A stretch of 64,000 nt of DNA from Leptospira haakeii. Lineage in GTDB: Bacteria > Spirochaetota > Leptospiria > Leptospirales > Leptospiraceae. The notes under the pieces were generated by a model. That model did not search any database, had not been told where the DNA came from, and saw only the letters and a list, made by a program, of their open reading frames with translations. Position 1 is the stretch's first letter. The number at the start of each line of letters is the position of its first letter. A program made the translations under genes and the position numbers. Shown here one piece after another: positions 1 to 9,039 of this stretch. The stretch spans positions 1 to 64,000 of the forward strand of contig NZ_NPEG01000011.1 of the NCBI RefSeq assembly GCF_002812045.1, in the 5' to 3' direction.

Positions 1-121
1 TTTTTTGCATGCGGAAATTGCAGTTTTATACAAAACTTCTTCCTGATTTTCAAGTGCCGACTTTTCAGTTTCCAAACTTTTAGAAATTCAGTCCATTTCC
101 AAAGAATCCCTAACCAAAGGT

Positions 122-538
122 GTGTTTGCGGAATGTGGGCTGGACAAGGAATTGGTCTCAAAAGCAAAACCGAACACATTCAAACCTTCTTCCGAATATT
201 ATAAATTTCTGGAAAAGAACCATCCTTACAGAAAGGTTTGGGACTTAAGTGGTGAATTTGGTAGGACTCCAAAGGATTCGGTTTCAGGGAATAAGGCCAC
301 ACAATCCTGGAAAGAACTCAAAAAAGCGGTTTCCATAAAGGATCAAATCTCTGCCAAAAAACACCTTTTAAATTTTAAATCCAGCCTGGCAGAATTGGCC
401 AAAACAAACTCCGAGGCATCTTTTCTTTCCGCAAATTTAAAAAAGGCCGCCTTTTTATTACTCTCGGAAGATTCGAATTATTCCTCTTTTAAAGAACTGG
501 CAAAAGAGCTTTCCGAGGGAGAGACACAGAGGAAATAG
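122..538 (+). CDS. Hypothetical protein, probably 5'-truncated or broken
   Basis: I do not recognise this product. It is a hydrophilic, Lys/Ser-rich, mostly helical 138-residue protein with no signal peptide or membrane segment. The first available start is GTG at 122. However, the same frame already reads like coding sequence upstream of it (residues such as ADFSVSKLLEIQ), back to an in-frame TGA at 44-46, and before that TGA to the window edge. So this may be the 3' part of a longer gene with an in-frame stop or a sequencing error. The last codons (GETQRK) lie inside the left arm of a CACAGAG-type inverted repeat, which also supplies the stop codon. The next gene, pdxJ, is convergent. Confidence 0.45.
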   Translation: MFAECGLDKELVSKAKPNTFKPSSEYYKFLEKNHPYRKVWDLSGEFGRTPKDSVSGNKATQSWKELKKAVSIKDQISAKKHLLNFKSSLAELAKTNSEASFLSANLKKAAFLLLSEDSNYSSFKELAKELSEGETQRK

Positions 539-655
539 AGATACAGAATTTTTTTAACACAGAGGCACAAAGTCACTGAGGGGTGATTTTGAAAATAGTA
601 AGCCAAAAAACTCCGTGTCTCTGTGACTCCGTGTGAAACCGCCCTGTGTCTCGCC
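519..655. repeat. CACAGAG-type long inverted repeat, copy 1
   Basis: Two nested pairs of imperfect inverted arms fill the gap between convergent genes. The outer arms are GAGACACAGAGG at 521-532 and CCCTGTGTCTC at 642-652. The inner arms are at about 556-580 (AACACAGAGGCACAAAG...) and 611-636 (CTCCGTGTCTCTGTGACTCC...). Related arms occur at 43.9 kb and, as a half copy, at 52.1 kb. A transcript from either strand would fold into a long hairpin. It could end both convergent transcripts, but I see no long T-tract. The left arm overlaps the end of the upstream ORF. Confidence 0.75.
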
Positions 656-1408
656 TTACCTCTGCGACAGCGCCTTTAAATATTCTTTCACTGCACTTCC
701 TAAACCGACTTCGAGTGCGTAAGACATGAGTCTGTGGCCTATGGATACTTCTTCCAAGCCGGGGAGGCGAGAGAATAGAGGAAGATTAAAATGATCCAAA
801 TCGTGTCCGGCGTTGATGCCGATCTTGTGAGCCTGTAGGAACTCCGCTGCTTTTTGAAAAGATCCGAAAACGGATTTGCCTTTATCCGGAGAATGATCGA
901 AAGCATGGGCATAAGGACCTGTATAAAATTCTACACGATCTGCGCCTGTTTCTTTTACTAATTTAAGATTCTCTAAATCCGTTTCCATAAATATGGAAAC
1001 TCGAATACCGGCATTTTGGATCCTTTGGATATAAGTTTTTAACTCCGAGGAGTCCTTGGTTAGATCAAAACCATGATCAGATGTAATTTCTCCCGGAGTA
1101 ACTGGGACTAACGTTGCCTGGTCCGGTTTCGCTTCCAGAACGAGATCTAAAAAACGAGGAGAAGGTTCTCCTTCTATATTATATTCTATCTTCTTCTTTT
1201 TATCCCGATTGTACTGCGTAAGGAACTCCCTTAGATCGAATACATCCTTTCTTTTTATATGCCTTTCGTCTTCTCTCGGATGGACCGTAATTCCATGAGC
1301 TCCTGCTTCCAGGATTAGTTTGGAAAGATAGATCAGATCTGGATGATTTCCACCTCTGGAATTTCTCAGAGTTGCAATTTTGTTTACATTTACGCTCAGA
1401 TGGACCAT
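656..1408 (-). CDS. pdxJ: Pyridoxine 5'-phosphate synthase PdxJ
   Basis: PdxJ condenses 1-deoxyxylulose 5-phosphate with 3-amino-2-oxopropyl phosphate to make pyridoxine 5'-phosphate in the DXP-dependent vitamin B6 pathway. It is a cytosolic TIM-barrel protein. The 250 residues match the family length. The N-terminal strand with [15 protein letters not shown], the active-site segment [11 protein letters not shown] and the late [11 protein letters not shown] segment are family hallmarks. The ATG at 1408 is preceded by an ACGAGG ribosome site about 7 bases upstream. The gene stands alone on the minus strand. Its 3' end touches the inverted repeat at 519-655. Confidence 0.95.
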   Translation of the reverse strand: MVHLSVNVNKIATLRNSRGGNHPDLIYLSKLILEAGAHGITVHPREDERHIKRKDVFDLREFLTQYNRDKKKKIEYNIEGEPSPRFLDLVLEAKPDQATLVPVTPGEITSDHGFDLTKDSSELKTYIQRIQNAGIRVSIFMETDLENLKLVKETGADRVEFYTGPYAHAFDHSPDKGKSVFGSFQKAAEFLQAHKIGINAGHDLDHFNLPLFSRLPGLEEVSIGHRLMSYALEVGLGSAVKEYLKALSQR

Positions 1409-1521
1409 AAACCTCGTTTTCCGAATCCAATTCTTAGAAAATACAAATTAGCGGAAACTAGATTTCTGACTACTTTTTCTGCTTGAATCGGAATAAGTGT
1501 CTTCCAGCATGGTCAATTCCG

Positions 1522-1959
1522 ATGGCAACAGCTAAGAAAACGGCTAAGAAAAAAGCTGCACCGAAGTCCAAACCTCCGGTGAAAAAAAGCGCTCCTAAGA
1601 AAAAAACTCCTCCGGCAAAAAAGAAGGAAGTTGCTAGTACAAGCAAGCCTGCAGGGACTAAAAAGTCTTCTGCATCCAAATCTTCCCTCAATCCTCTGGG
1701 TAAAAAGTTCACCTGTCATACTTGTGGAACTAAGTTCTACGATCTAAACAAAGAAGTAAAGATCTGCCCTAAATGTGGAGCCGATCAAAGTAAACGTCCT
1801 CCTTCTAAATCTAGGTCTCGAGTAGCCAGAGTGGAAGAAGAAGAGTTTCCAGAAGAAAACTTAGACTACGATTCCGAAGTAGGTTTCGAAGAAGAAGAGG
1901 GTGGTATCGTCGAAGAACCTCTTGAAGAAGAGGAAGATGAGGAAGAGGAGGAGGAATAA
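1522..1959 (+). CDS. FYDLN-type zinc-ribbon protein (TIGR02300-like)
   Basis: This small protein has three parts. The first is a histone-H1-like Lys/Ala/Pro-rich N-terminus (about residues 1-55). The second is a zinc ribbon with [14 protein letters not shown] followed by ICPKCGADQ, that is CxxC...CxxC, which is the signature of the TIGR02300 'FYDLN acid' family of unknown function. The third is a long acidic tail that is almost pure Glu over its last 20 residues. I chose the ATG at 1522; a TTG at 1483 would add 13 residues that look non-coding. The GAA/GAG codons of the tail create an AGGAGGAGG tract that probably serves as ribosome site for miaA. Function is unknown; the charge pattern suggests nucleic-acid or RNA polymerase association, which is inference. 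Confidence 0.8.
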   Translation: MATAKKTAKKKAAPKSKPPVKKSAPKKKTPPAKKKEVASTSKPAGTKKSSASKSSLNPLGKKFTCHTCGTKFYDLNKEVKICPKCGADQSKRPPSKSRSRVARVEEEEFPEENLDYDSEVGFEEEEGGIVEEPLEEEEDEEEEEE

Positions 1960-2861
1960 TTCCGACTTCTAATTCCATACTCATTCTTACAGCTCCCACC
2001 GGGGCCGGAAAAACGGCTCTGGTGAGAGAATTAGATCCTTCCCGTTTTGAAATTATTTCCTTCGACTCTCGACAAATCTATAAAGAGTTAAGTATCGGGA
2101 CTGCGGCCCCGAGTTCCGAAGACTGCGAAAAAATCCCCCACCATCTAGTTTCATTTCTTTCTCCTTCCGAATCCATAGACGCGGCAAAATTTGTAACAAA
2201 GGCAGAAGACGCACTGGATGATATACTTTTCAGAGGCAAAATCCCAGTTTTGACTGCGGGTACAGGGTTCTATTTGAATGCTTTTTTGTACGGAATGTTT
2301 CCCGTTCCTAAAATCAGCGAAGAAATAAAATTAAAAGTGGAATCCTTGAGTATGGAAGAAAGGATCCAGGAACTCAAAATTTTGGACCCTAAGGCTCTCC
2401 AAAAAATCTTTCCAAACGATAACTACAGATACGGAAGAGCCTTGGAAGTAAATTGGATGGGAACTCTCTGGTCCGAACTAAAAGTAGAAGAGGGGAGTGG
2501 CGCCCTAATTTCCAAAAATTTGAATATACTTGGGGCCTTCTTCTTGGATCTGGATCGAAAAGAATTGTACGAAAGGATCGATTCCAGGGCCAGAAAAATG
2601 ATAGAATCTGGAATGGCTGAAGAAGCAAAAAGGGTCTCCGATAAATACGGGGAAGATTGTCCCGGTCTTCAGTCCTTAGGTTATAATTTCGCGCTTGAAA
2701 ATATTAAAGGAACGTCCAATCTTGAGACATTCTTTGGGAATTTAAGCCAGTCCCATAGGAATTACGCCAAACGTCAGATTACTTGGTTCCGAAAGCAAAA
2801 GATATTGGAACCGATCCATCCGAATGAAGCGTATAGAAAGATAAAAAATATAAACGGATAA
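1959..2861 (+). CDS. miaA: tRNA dimethylallyltransferase MiaA, apparent ATT start
   Basis: MiaA transfers a dimethylallyl group to A37 of tRNAs that read UNN codons. The P-loop APTGAGKT, the DSRQIY motif and the C-terminal [10 protein letters not shown] motif are visible, and the length of about 300 residues fits. The first canonical start in frame (GTG at 2022) lies after the P-loop and would destroy the enzyme. Upstream of it, back to a stop at 1938-1940, there is no ATG, GTG or TTG. The best candidate is ATT at 1959, which overlaps the stop of the previous gene as TAATT, in the position where TAATG normally couples two genes, with AGGAGG six bases upstream. ATA at 1956 is an alternative. 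hfq follows after 6 bases, the classic miaA-hfq order. Confidence 0.9.
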   Translation: MPTSNSILILTAPTGAGKTALVRELDPSRFEIISFDSRQIYKELSIGTAAPSSEDCEKIPHHLVSFLSPSESIDAAKFVTKAEDALDDILFRGKIPVLTAGTGFYLNAFLYGMFPVPKISEEIKLKVESLSMEERIQELKILDPKALQKIFPNDNYRYGRALEVNWMGTLWSELKVEEGSGALISKNLNILGAFFLDLDRKELYERIDSRARKMIESGMAEEAKRVSDKYGEDCPGLQSLGYNFALENIKGTSNLETFFGNLSQSHRNYAKRQITWFRKQKILEPIHPNEAYRKIKNING

Positions 2862-2867
2862 AAATCT

Positions 2868-3119
2868 ATGTCTGCTAAAAATAATATACAGGACCAACTG
2901 CTCAATACGGCTAGAAAAGAAAAACTAGAATTGACCATCTATCTTCTAAACGGAGTTCCTCTAAAAGGGAAAGTGGTAAGTTTTGATAATTTTACTATAG
3001 TCCTTGAGCAGGAAAATAAGCAGAGTTTGGTGTACAAACACGCGATCTCGACGATCATTCCTTCTAAAGTAATCAAACTTTATACAGAAGAAGCAGCAAA
3101 AGAAGCTCCTTCCGCCTAA
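2868..3119 (+). CDS. hfq: RNA chaperone Hfq
   Basis: Hfq is a hexameric Sm-like protein that helps small RNAs pair with mRNAs. At 83 residues it has the expected short length. It opens with the conserved QDQLLN segment, carries the Sm1 core with [18 protein letters not shown], and has the Sm2 motif YKHAIST. The C-terminal tail is short, as in many non-enteric bacteria. The gene lies 6 bases after miaA and its TAA is immediately followed by the ATG of the next gene, so it is almost certainly co-transcribed and translationally coupled with both. Confidence 0.96.
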   Translation: MSAKNNIQDQLLNTARKEKLELTIYLLNGVPLKGKVVSFDNFTIVLEQENKQSLVYKHAISTIIPSKVIKLYTEEAAKEAPSA

Positions 3120-3995
3120 ATGTTCCGAAAGATAGGCCGGGCACTTTTCATTCTATTTATATTAGCGGGGATCCTAATGGTATCCTATCCGCTTTTTTTT
3201 ATAAAAGAAGGAGAAGCCCTGCTTGTCTGGGAACAAGATTCCAAGTTAGTTTCCTTTGTTCGTGGTCCGGGCTTTGCCTATGAACCGGCTGTGATCCAGT
3301 TCTGGGATAAGTCCGTTCGTAAAGAATCCTTAAATTCATTGGCTTTAGAGCTGGAGATCCATCACGATCTTTCTTCCGGATTATTTTCTGAAAAATCGGA
3401 AGAGGGTAAGATCAGAGCGAAACTGGACCTATCCTTTCATTTAGAGGAAGAAGGATCCAAAAAGTTTTTTCTCTCCGGTGGAAAGACGGACCAAGGAAGA
3501 GCAAAATATCTCTCTAATATTTTCCAGTCCAAACTTAGGGCAGGGATAGAAGACGATAAAAATATCAACTTAAACAAGGATTCTATCTCCGCTTTCCTAA
3601 GAAATGATATCGTGAGAATTCTCTCGAATGAACTTCCTTGGCTTAAGATAGAATCAGTTCGCATCATCAGTCTGGATATTCCTGATCCGATACTCATCGC
3701 GAATATATTCCGTAATCCTAACTATATTTTGGCTAAAAAGTTAGAAAGAATAGAAGCCTTAAAAAAGGCGGAATCTTACTCTATACAAGAAGAAGCAAAA
3801 CTTGCAGTTTCCAAAAAGAAATGGGAACAATATAAGGATTTTCTAAAGAAGAATCCTGATATGAAAGAGTTCCTACTATATGATAATATCGGAGAGAATG
3901 TGGATGTATTACTTCTTCCTTCCGATACAGTTTTTGGAGATCCTAAATCTTTGAGTAAGAAAAAGTCCGCCCCCAAACCTAAAGAGGTGGAATAA
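3120..3995 (+). CDS. Membrane-anchored SPFH/HflC-like protein
   Basis: One N-terminal membrane segment (about residues 8-27) is followed directly by an IKEGEALLVW strand and a region that reads like a prohibitin/SPFH fold: an early GPGFAYEP turn, a middle strand region, and VRIISLDIPDP resembling the end of HflC-type SPFH domains. A charged, Ala/Lys/Glu-rich helix (about residues 205-240) follows. In many bacteria hflK/hflC sit just after hfq, and this gene starts right after the hfq stop, which supports a remote relationship. Similarity is weak and the family assignment is inference. If correct, it would be a membrane scaffold around proteases. The ATG at 3120 has no separate ribosome site and depends on coupling with hfq. 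Confidence 0.55.
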   Translation: MFRKIGRALFILFILAGILMVSYPLFFIKEGEALLVWEQDSKLVSFVRGPGFAYEPAVIQFWDKSVRKESLNSLALELEIHHDLSSGLFSEKSEEGKIRAKLDLSFHLEEEGSKKFFLSGGKTDQGRAKYLSNIFQSKLRAGIEDDKNINLNKDSISAFLRNDIVRILSNELPWLKIESVRIISLDIPDPILIANIFRNPNYILAKKLERIEALKKAESYSIQEEAKLAVSKKKWEQYKDFLKKNPDMKEFLLYDNIGENVDVLLLPSDTVFGDPKSLSKKKSAPKPKEVE

Positions 3996-5057
3996 ATGAC
4001 ACAAGACAAACCCGTAGTACTTATTATGGCGGGGGGAAAGGGAGAAAGATTCTGGCCAAGATCCAGAGTTTCCACTCCTAAACAACTCCAGAAAGTATAT
4101 TCTAAAAATACACTTTTGAAAGAGACCTTGAATCGCGCTTATACGATCACAAGTCCTGATAGAGTGTTTATAGGAACAAACGCTACTTTAAAAAAAGCAA
4201 TCCTAACTCAGGAAAGAAGTTTTCCAGAGAATAATTTTATCATAGAGCCCGAAGGAAAAAACACTGCACCTATCATTGCTCTAGCTTCTTTATATTTTAA
4301 GGAGAAGTTTGGGGATCCGGTTCAGGTCGTACTTTCTGCGGATGCTTGGGTGAATTCGGATAAAGAATTTGCTAAGAGTATCCAAAAAGCATTAAAAGAA
4401 GCAGACGAACATCTTGTACTTCTCGGTATCAAACCGAATCGTCCTGAAGTAGGTTATGGTTATATCGCTTCTGGAAAGCCGACCAAACATGGATTCGAGG
4501 TAAAATCATTCTTCGAAAAGCCCGATGTAAAAACAGCGATCAAGTATATTAAGAAAGCGAACTTCTATTGGAACCCAGGGATTTTTCTTTGGAAGACAAG
4601 TTTGATCCTGGATGAGTTTGAAAAACATTCTCCTAAAATTTTAAAACCTCTTAAGGATAGATTTCCATTCAAAAAGATGGGAGATCTGGGAGAAGCATTC
4701 AAACTTCTTCCTTCTGAACCGGTTGATATAGCTATCATGGAAAAGAGCGCACGTATCAGAATGGTAGAAGCAAGCTTCTCTTGGGATGATGTAGGCTCTT
4801 GGCTTTCATTGGAAAGAGTATTGCCTGGAGATAATCAAGGTAATCGCCATATAGGTAAAGAAATTCTATTTTATAAATCCGGAAACAACGTCACTCAAAC
4901 TAGAAAAGAATTCACTGCACTACTCGGAGTACAGGATATCGTTGTAGTAGAAGAAGAAGATGTTCTCTTCATAGCTTCTAAAGAAGGAATAGGTGATATC
5001 AAGAATATGGTAGCCGAGATCCGTAAAAATAAAGGTTTACAAAAGTACACCGAATAA
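3996..5057 (+). CDS. manC: Mannose-1-phosphate guanylyltransferase
   Basis: This nucleotidyltransferase makes GDP-mannose from mannose 1-phosphate and GTP, a precursor for lipopolysaccharide or other surface sugars. The N-terminal signature [14 protein letters not shown], the [12 protein letters not shown] segment and FFEKPD are characteristic of this class. At 353 residues it is the short single-domain form, without the phosphomannose-isomerase cupin found in longer ManC/AlgA proteins, although a beta-rich C-terminal part is present. The ATG at 3996 directly follows the stop of the SPFH-like gene, so it belongs to the miaA-hfq transcription unit. Confidence 0.9.
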   Translation: MTQDKPVVLIMAGGKGERFWPRSRVSTPKQLQKVYSKNTLLKETLNRAYTITSPDRVFIGTNATLKKAILTQERSFPENNFIIEPEGKNTAPIIALASLYFKEKFGDPVQVVLSADAWVNSDKEFAKSIQKALKEADEHLVLLGIKPNRPEVGYGYIASGKPTKHGFEVKSFFEKPDVKTAIKYIKKANFYWNPGIFLWKTSLILDEFEKHSPKILKPLKDRFPFKKMGDLGEAFKLLPSEPVDIAIMEKSARIRMVEASFSWDDVGSWLSLERVLPGDNQGNRHIGKEILFYKSGNNVTQTRKEFTALLGVQDIVVVEEEDVLFIASKEGIGDIKNMVAEIRKNKGLQKYTE

Positions 5058-5093
5058 TTTCCTGGCAGGTTAGGAACCTAACAGGAGAACCGA

Positions 5094-5189
5094 ATGCCTT
5101 CCGGTAAAAAAAGAAAGCGAAGAAAGATCGCGACTCATAAGAGGAAGAAAAAGAGAAGACAGAATCGTCATAAGAAGAAAGGCAAATAA
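5094..5189 (+). CDS. 31-residue AURKAIP1/COX24-domain (mS38/bS22-like) ribosomal microprotein
   Basis: This is a very short gene encoding 31 residues, more than half of them Lys or Arg. It starts MPSGKKRKRRKIATHKRKKK and ends RHKKKGK. This pattern matches small bacterial proteins annotated as AURKAIP1/COX24 domain, related to mitochondrial mS38 and mycobacterial bS22, which sit on the small ribosomal subunit. An AGGAGA ribosome site lies 6 bases before the ATG. A short palindrome, GTTAGGAACCTAAC (5069-5082), lies just upstream. A clear terminator follows. The ribosome assignment is by recall of the family pattern. Confidence 0.8.
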   Translation: MPSGKKRKRRKIATHKRKKKRRQNRHKKKGK

Positions 5190-5211
5190 GATATCTTAAT
5201 CTGATGTCTTG

Positions 5212-5248
5212 AAAGACCGGGAATTCCTATCGAGGACCCGGTCTTTTT
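5212..5248 (+). terminator. Rho-independent terminator
   Basis: A 10-base-pair perfect stem (AAAGACCGGG at 5212-5221 with CCCGGTCTTT at 5237-5246) is followed by a run of T. It ends the transcript of the COX24-like microprotein and probably the whole miaA-hfq-manC unit. Confidence 0.88.
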
Positions 5249-5341
5249 GCCTCACCTGCCTTGATCGGGAGCTCTCCCGAATCGAATTAGCAACCAGCAA
5301 AGCCTAAAGCAAAATCCGAAATTGGCCGATCATGTTGCTGT

Positions 5342-6073
5342 ATGGCCTCCTTCCAGGACTATTCTCTTTTAAGACGTTGGTGGAAACCTGAGTTTCCTCC
5401 AGCCAAAGGATATACAAAATCCTACCAAGCTAAAACTCCGGATGGAGATATTCTCCAAGCCGACTTTCATTTTCATGATCGCAAGATCAGACTTACATTG
5501 GAAGTCGCCGGAGAGAATGGCCGCATTTATGTTTCTACTATTCGGGATGGCTCCATCCTAAAAGAGACCGACCTAACCACAGGTAGATCTTATCCTCTTT
5601 ATTCCAGATTTGCACCTTTTAGGGACTTATTATCTTCTCTCCCAGACAAGGACGCTCTGCAGATTTTGGGTGGGGCGTATGGTGTTTCTTCGGAACCATT
5701 GGGAGGGCCGGAGAGAAGGACTCCTAAACCTTGGGAAATTTCTACCAAATACGATCATATTTTCGGAATAGATCGCAATCCTAGATCCTGGAAAAGATTT
5801 TTCCAAAGAGAGAAAAAAGAGCCCTTATGGACCAGGATCAAAAGAAGGATCTGGGGAGATCTACAGGATTATTCCTTAGGACTTGTTTCTGCTCTCGGGA
5901 TCTGGTATGCATACATGGATTTTTATTTGCTCGGATTTTCGCTCGCCGTTTTCGGTTTGCTTTTTGGCGGATTGGACTGGATACTGAGGAAACGCGATCC
6001 GCTTTTCTCGAAAGTTGTAATTTTTCTAGGTTCTGGATCGTATTTTTATTACTACGGATTCACCCGTTTCTAA
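5342..6073 (+). CDS. Hypothetical protein with C-terminal membrane segments
   Basis: I do not recognise a family. The first 170 residues are soluble and rich in aromatic and basic residues. The last 70 form two or three hydrophobic segments: about residues 178-197, 198-212 and 222-238. The ATG at 5342 is the first start in the frame; no strong ribosome site is visible. cheW begins 10 bases downstream, so the two may be co-transcribed, which hints at, but does not show, a role near chemotaxis or signalling. Confidence 0.7.
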   Translation: MASFQDYSLLRRWWKPEFPPAKGYTKSYQAKTPDGDILQADFHFHDRKIRLTLEVAGENGRIYVSTIRDGSILKETDLTTGRSYPLYSRFAPFRDLLSSLPDKDALQILGGAYGVSSEPLGGPERRTPKPWEISTKYDHIFGIDRNPRSWKRFFQREKKEPLWTRIKRRIWGDLQDYSLGLVSALGIWYAYMDFYLLGFSLAVFGLLFGGLDWILRKRDPLFSKVVIFLGSGSYFYYYGFTRF

Positions 6074-6083
6074 AGGAGGGGGA

Positions 6084-6548
6084 ATGTCCGCCGAAATCGA
6101 ACACCAGTACATTCTATTTAGCTTGGGAGAGGAAGAATATGCTCTCCCGATCGTTCTTGTAGATGAGATCATCAAGATCAATAACCTAGTAAAGGTTCCG
6201 AGATCCAAAAATTACTTCGCCGGTATCATGGATATCCGTGGCAAAGTAGTGAAGATGGTGGACCTAGGCGTGAAACTTAATATTCCCCATTCACATGAGC
6301 AAGGTTATGACCGTGCAATTGTGGTAAAAATCGGCGGAGAATCCGTCGGTATCATAGTTGATAAGGTAGCTAACGTAGCACTTTTTCCTCCGGAAACAAT
6401 CAATCCTCCTCCTCCTTCTATCAAAGGAATTTCCTCCCGTTATATCACGGGTGTCGGTAAAAAGGACGATAGATTCATCATCCTGATCGATATCGAAAAA
6501 ATTCTAGGATCTGAAGAATTAGCGGAGTTGGGTGCTGGAGCGAAATGA
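6084..6548 (+). CDS. cheW: Chemotaxis adaptor CheW
   Basis: CheW links chemoreceptors to the CheA kinase. The 154 residues form one CheW domain: [14 protein letters not shown] at the start, [17 protein letters not shown] in the middle (typical of the family), and a C-terminal [11 protein letters not shown] strand. A strong AAAGGAGGGGG ribosome site precedes the ATG. No cheA, cheY or receptor gene lies nearby, so it works with a system encoded elsewhere. Its stop overlaps the start of the following TPR-like gene as ATGA, showing translational coupling. Confidence 0.93.
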   Translation: MSAEIEHQYILFSLGEEEYALPIVLVDEIIKINNLVKVPRSKNYFAGIMDIRGKVVKMVDLGVKLNIPHSHEQGYDRAIVVKIGGESVGIIVDKVANVALFPPETINPPPPSIKGISSRYITGVGKKDDRFIILIDIEKILGSEELAELGAGAK

Positions 6549-8485
6549 AACAAACCCGCCTGAAACTGGGCGTGATACTCCTAATCGTCTTTGGGTTAGG
6601 GGTAAACGTCCGAACCGAGGCGGATGAACAGGACCAAAGACTAGATCCTGCGGGTATATATAAACTTCCTCACGAGGTAATTCCTCCAGCCACTCTCCGA
6701 ACATTAAAGGAGAACTTACTCAATTCTTCCGACGAGGCTTCTGATCCGATCACAATGATCCGTCAGGTTTTAGATCCATACTATGCTCAATTCGTAGATC
6801 CAAAAAGAACGGAAGAAGAAAGAAGGCTTGGACGTATCTTCACAGAAAAAACGGATCGAAATACTCTTCGTTTATTGATCTTAAAAATGTTAGGAAAGAT
6901 TACTGGGGGACAACAACTCCGTGATTCTCCTATTTTATTCGAATTACATTGGTTGCTCAGCCAAGAATATTCTAAGAAGAAGCAGAACTTCAAGGCGCTA
7001 GAAGAGGCCTTGGCTGCGCTTAGATACAGGGATTTTTCTCATACGGAAGAATCATTTCCAAAAGAAGAAAGACTGAGAGAATTATACGATACAAACGAAG
7101 TTGATAGGGCCAGACAACATGCAAAGGTCAAAAAAGAATTAGAAAAAGCGACTTTAGATCTGGAAAATGCAAAGGATAGAGTCCATCTTTTGGAAGCAGC
7201 TTCCGCAAGGGAGAAGGACCTGATCTTTGAATCCAATCCTCCTACGAATGCACGTAAAGTTACTTCGAATGATATTAGTCTTGCAAAACAAGATGTGAAG
7301 AACACGGATGATGCACTTAAAAGAGCAGCAAGCGCCTATAAGGATTCTTTCGAAAATAATTATTATCCATTTTTCAAAAGAAAATCCAGAGAAGACGCGG
7401 ACACAGTTTTTACCTTAGCGAAATTCGTAAAAGATTCGGAGAATGAAAACAAGGAAAGACTGAAAGTAGTTAACAAAACCTCTGTGAGCGGGCAGGGGAT
7501 CTTCGTTCTATTCGATTATAAAAGAAATACGGACTTCTTCGCTTATGCAGCATTACTCGAGCTTGCATTTCGTTTAGATCCGGAACATTCCCAAATAGTT
7601 TTAGCATTGGCAGAAGAGCTAAAGGCCTCGGGCAAAAAAGCTAAATCTCTAGACTTCTTCTTAAAATATCTGGCGCTTGCATTAAAAGAGAATAAAACTC
7701 CTGCAGAGATCGCTTATGTATATCGTGCGATTGCTTCTTTACATACAGAACTGAAACAATATGTTTTGGCAGCGGAATTTTACGAAAAATATTATCTTTC
7801 AGAACCTGATCCGAAAAAAAAAGGGATCTATGCATTTGAGCTTGGGAATTTTTTCGAAAGCAAACTTGGCAATTTAGAATCTGGCAAAAAATATTACGAA
7901 GACTGGTTGCAGATCAGAGAGCAGGAAAAAGCTACCAATTCCGAACTATCTTTTACCGATTCACAAGAGAGAATTAGGATGGAGGTTCTTGCTTATTTAG
8001 GGATCTCTAAATTATACAGATACGAGAAAAAACCTCCTAAAGAAAAAGATGAATTGATCAGATCTATCCAAGCCTACGATAGACTGAGGGAAAATTTAAG
8101 ATTAGAAGAAGAGAAATATTCCTTGGGCAAAAAGGAATTACTACAAATCAAAAAAGGTCTCTTGGAAAGAACAAACGACCAGGACATGGCACAATACAGA
8201 CTCAAAAGTTTGGAGATGGAAGAATCCAAGGAAAAAATGGATATTATCAGGACTAAACTGGATACTTCTCCTGGGCCAAGAGCAATGCAGAGATTATCCG
8301 TATTATATGAATTCGAAAAGGATTATGGACAATCCAAAAGAATGAATGAAGAAATCCTAAAAGTAGGAAACCAAACTGAGATCAATCTTGCTTTGAAGAA
8401 TATAGAAAGGATTAATAAAATTTTAGAAGATGGAATGCAAAGAGATCCTTATCCAAGGGATCCACTTTCCGGAGATACGTATTGA
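6545..8485 (+). CDS. Large exported TPR/coiled-coil protein
   Basis: A signal peptide (about residues 1-26, [19 protein letters not shown]...) is followed by 620 residues of mostly helical, highly charged sequence. The central part (about 160-240) looks like a coiled coil. The stretch of about 340-470 carries consecutive helical pairs of the tetratricopeptide type, for example [20 protein letters not shown] and the repeated [20 protein letters not shown] pattern. TPR proteins act as assembly scaffolds; the partner here is unknown. The start overlaps the cheW stop by 4 bases. The gene ends just before a GTAGGAACTCCTAC palindrome. Confidence 0.8.
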   Translation: MKQTRLKLGVILLIVFGLGVNVRTEADEQDQRLDPAGIYKLPHEVIPPATLRTLKENLLNSSDEASDPITMIRQVLDPYYAQFVDPKRTEEERRLGRIFTEKTDRNTLRLLILKMLGKITGGQQLRDSPILFELHWLLSQEYSKKKQNFKALEEALAALRYRDFSHTEESFPKEERLRELYDTNEVDRARQHAKVKKELEKATLDLENAKDRVHLLEAASAREKDLIFESNPPTNARKVTSNDISLAKQDVKNTDDALKRAASAYKDSFENNYYPFFKRKSREDADTVFTLAKFVKDSENENKERLKVVNKTSVSGQGIFVLFDYKRNTDFFAYAALLELAFRLDPEHSQIVLALAEELKASGKKAKSLDFFLKYLALALKENKTPAEIAYVYRAIASLHTELKQYVLAAEFYEKYYLSEPDPKKKGIYAFELGNFFESKLGNLESGKKYYEDWLQIREQEKATNSELSFTDSQERIRMEVLAYLGISKLYRYEKKPPKEKDELIRSIQAYDRLRENLRLEEEKYSLGKKELLQIKKGLLERTNDQDMAQYRLKSLEMEESKEKMDIIRTKLDTSPGPRAMQRLSVLYEFEKDYGQSKRMNEEILKVGNQTEINLALKNIERINKILEDGMQRDPYPRDPLSGDTY

Positions 8486-8492
8486 TCGATTT

Positions 8493-8506
8493 GTAGGAAC
8501 TCCTAC
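8493..8506. repeat. GTAGGAACTCCTAC palindrome
   Basis: This is a 14-base near-perfect palindrome between convergent genes. Related sites are GTAGGAATTCCTAC at 56362 and 59462, with decayed forms at 43925 and 52139. All are intergenic. Confidence 0.6.
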
Positions 8507-8527
8507 GCGCACATTTTCGGATAATTT

Positions 8528-9031
8528 TTAATTTAGAACCTTCTTGGCCTTAGTGTATTTTTCCACATCGTCCGCACCCGATTCTTTTTCTTCCTCTCTA
8601 TCTTCCGGTTCTATTACTCTGAATTCCACCTGGTCGATCACTTCTCCCTCATAGGAAACTTTGACCAAATATTTGCCTGCGATCAATTCTTGGAAACGAC
8701 CAGTAATACTTGAGCTGGAAATTTCCGGCCTTTTACGTTTTACTTCTATCTCATTAAAGCCTACTTGGAATCTGCTTAGGCTCACATAGATCTCTGCTTC
8801 CGGATTTGGGACCCTAGAGAATTTGTAAAGGTATACAAGAGTTTTGTTTGTAGGGAAGATTAACTTTTCTCTGGTAAGAGTAAATTCCTGAACGGTAGTG
8901 AATTTCTTTTCTAACAGGCTTTGTTTGGTCTCGTCCATGAGAGCCCAACCGAATTCTCCGCTCATTCCTAAACAGGAAAAAAAGAAAAACGAGTATAATG
9001 AAATTATAAAATAGGAAAACCGGATATTCAT
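8528..9031 (-). CDS. Hypothetical exported protein or lipoprotein
   Basis: The 167-residue product starts with a hydrophobic leader rich in Phe (FIISLYSFFFFSCLG). The Cys at about residue 20 could be lipidated if the loose spirochaetal lipobox FFSC is accepted. The rest is beta-rich with an acidic C-terminal tail. No family is recognised. The ATG at 9031 lies 8 bases after the stop of the small membrane-protein gene at 9040-9216, so the two form an operon. Confidence 0.7.
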   Translation of the reverse strand: MNIRFSYFIISLYSFFFFSCLGMSGEFGWALMDETKQSLLEKKFTTVQEFTLTREKLIFPTNKTLVYLYKFSRVPNPEAEIYVSLSRFQVGFNEIEVKRKRPEISSSSITGRFQELIAGKYLVKVSYEGEVIDQVEFRVIEPEDREEEKESGADDVEKYTKAKKVLN

Positions 9032-9039
9032 TCTTGGAA

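Noticed and set aside
44..46. Selenocysteine codon at the in-frame TGA
   Set aside because: No stem-loop element follows directly, and no selenoprotein family is recognised; a broken gene or an error is simpler.
1470..1719. Hydrophobic minus-strand ORFs opposite the FYDLN gene
   Set aside because: They are produced by the reverse of Lys/Ala/Pro codons in the basic N-terminus; pdxJ and the FYDLN frame explain the region.
2022..2861. miaA starting at GTG 2022
   Set aside because: It would remove the P-loop APTGAGKT, which is encoded directly upstream in the same frame.
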